From the NCBI RefSeq assembly GCF_028885415.1, contig NZ_CP118527.1:558001-622000 (forward strand): 64,000 nt of DNA, in the 5' to 3' direction. This document shows positions 63,177 to 64,000 of this stretch, one piece after another (position 1 is the stretch's first letter; each line of letters opens with the position of its first letter). The translations under genes were made by a program, and so were the position numbers. The stretch is from Streptomyces coeruleorubidus. GTDB lineage: Bacteria; Actinomycetota; Actinomycetes; Streptomycetales; Streptomycetaceae. The notes beneath the pieces are model-generated. The model was not told the origin of the DNA. It saw only the letters and a list, made by a program, of their open reading frames with translations, and searched no databases.

Positions 63177-64000
63177 CTAGTGGGCGACCGCGGCCGCGCC
63201 GTGCTCGTCGACGAGCGCGCCGGTGGTGAAACGGTCGAGCGAGAAGGGGGCGTTCAGCGGATGCGGTGTGTCGTGGGCGATGGGTGTGGGCGTAGACCCA
63301 GCCGACGCCGGGGTGGCCTTGAAGCCGCCGGTTCCCCAGCCGCAGTTGAGGTAGAGGTTGTCGACCGGGCTGAGGCCGATGATCGGTGAAGCGTCGGGAC
63401 TGACGTCGACGATGCCGCCCCAGGTGCGCAGGACGTGGGCGCGGGCGAAGACCGGGAAGAGCTCCAGGGCCGCCGACATCTGCTCTTCGATGATGTGGAA
63501 GGCGCCGCGCTGGGTGTAGGAGTTGTACGCGTCGATGCCCGCGCCCATCACCAGCTCGCCCTTGTGCGCCTGGCTGACGTACACGTGGACGGCGTTGGAC
63601 ATGACGACCGTCGGGTGCACCGGCTCCAGCAGCTCCGACACCAGGGCCTGCAAGGGGTGGCTCTGGACGGGGAGTTCGACGCCTGCCATGGCCGCCAGGA
63701 CCGAGGTGTGGCCCGCCGAGCAGAGCGCGACCTTGCCCGCCGCGATCGGGCCGCGGGTGGTCTGGACTCCCACCACCCGGTTGCCGACCACGTCGAGGCC
63801 GGTGACCTCGCAGTTCTGGATGATGTCGATGCCGGCGGCGTCGGCGGAGCGGGCGAGGCCCCACGCCACGTGGTCGTGTTTGGCGATGCCCGCGCGCGGC
63901 TGGTAGGTCGCGCCCAGGACCGGATAGCGCACGTCCGGGGAGATGTTGACGATCGGGCAGACTTCCTTGACGCCGTCCGCGTCGAGCCACTCGGCGTCCA
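63177..64000 (-). CDS. soxB: Sarcosine oxidase beta subunit, 5' end outside window
   Basis: The C-terminal ~275 residues are present: [80 protein letters not shown] and [16 protein letters not shown]. The last third contains a ten-codon out-of-frame patch: a missing base in GGGG (63310-63313) followed by an extra base in GGG (63282-63284) turns the conserved GVGWVYAHT into ASAGSTPTP. The frame then recovers to [18 protein letters not shown]. The beta subunit holds the covalent FMN and the sarcosine site. It is followed by soxDA after 20 bases. Confidence 0.92.
   Translation of the reverse strand, partial: DAEWLDADGVKEVCPIVNISPDVRYPVLGATYQPRAGIAKHDHVAWGLARSADAAGIDIIQNCEVTGLDVVGNRVVGVQTTRGPIAAGKVALCSAGHTSVLAAMAGVELPVQSHPLQALVSELLEPVHPTVVMSNAVHVYVSQAHKGELVMGAGIDAYNSYTQRGAFHIIEEQMSAALELFPVFARAHVLRTWGGIVDVSPDASPIIGLSPVDNLYLNCGWGTGGFKATPASAGSTPTPIAHDTPHPLNAPFSLDRFTTGALVDEHGAAAVAH

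Noticed and set aside
59875..63990. A 1371-residue minus-strand frame extending the SoxDA protein upstream
   Set aside because: The part before 63156 is soxB read in the wrong frame; only a short correct-frame patch (GVGWVYAHT) appears there because of the two soxB indels.
1..64000. CRISPR arrays, tRNA/rRNA genes, insertion sequences
   Set aside because: I saw no regularly spaced repeats, no tRNA-like cloverleaf with a CCA-adjacent acceptor, and no transposase motif on either strand.

Overview
The window is a 64 kb piece of a high-GC actinomycete chromosome, almost certainly a Streptomyces. The reasons are strong third-position GC in every gene, frequent GTG starts, mycothiol-type (MshA) and MmyB/XRE regulators typical of Streptomyces, many Tat-exported polysaccharide hydrolases, and one copy of a GC-rich intergenic repeat that I know from Streptomyces genomes. 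I saw no rRNA, tRNA, CRISPR array, transposase or phage genes.

Layout, left to right. 1-6.5 kb: a PP2C/SpoIIE phosphatase running off the edge, a frameshifted IclR regulator, a LacI regulator cut at its 3' end, a DUF6069-like membrane protein, an NAD-type malic enzyme, and a divergent Lrp/amino-acid-dehydrogenase pair that looks fused at its 5' ends. 6.5-15.5 kb: a sugar locus with a GH63-like hydrolase, an ABC importer (binding protein and two permeases), a LacI repressor and a secreted modular glycosidase; three identical CGAACCGGTTCG operators lie between the repressor and the glycosidase. 15.6-21.7 kb: an oxidoreductase operon with a divergent truncated MmyB-like regulator, a sugar-kinase gene broken by inversion, an MBL-fold hydrolase, an F420/NADP reductase-like protein and a TetR regulator. 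21.9-29.8 kb: UDP-glucose dehydrogenase, a UGT-type glycosyltransferase and an MFS exporter, followed by a MacB-like ABC pair. 29.9-34.2 kb: small regulators (HxlR, TetR, XRE) with recognisable operators, a SnoaL-like protein and two gene remnants. 34.2-39.4 kb: a PaoABC-like molybdenum aldehyde oxidoreductase with its XdhC chaperone. 40-42 kb: a MarR regulator divergent from a PLP decarboxylase. 42-48.4 kb: a secreted rhamnogalacturonan-I degradation set (two SGNH esterases, GH53 galactanase, PL11 lyase, and an alpha/beta hydrolase). 48.8-64 kb: a PaaX regulator and then a one-carbon island.

The one-carbon island is the most coherent system. A Rieske oxygenase of the glycine-betaine demethylase type, heterotetrameric sarcosine oxidase (soxB, D, A, G), serine dehydratase (sdaA), formyl-THF deformylase (purU), an FdhF/YdeP-type formate-dehydrogenase-like molybdoenzyme with its sulfurtransferase fdhD, an MshA-type mycothiol glycosyltransferase and an IclR regulator sit together. 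Together they could convert methylated glycines to glycine, serine and pyruvate while disposing of formaldehyde and formate. TGTTGCGTA boxes occur upstream of sdaA and between the Rieske gene and purU, which suggests common control.

A caution applies to the whole window. About a dozen genes are broken by a single missing or extra base, nearly always in a short G or C run, and soxB carries two such indels that cancel. This pattern fits homopolymer sequencing error better than real decay, so most genes called pseudogene for a single frameshift are probably intact in the organism. True rearrangement scars, where unrelated fragments are joined, are described separately.
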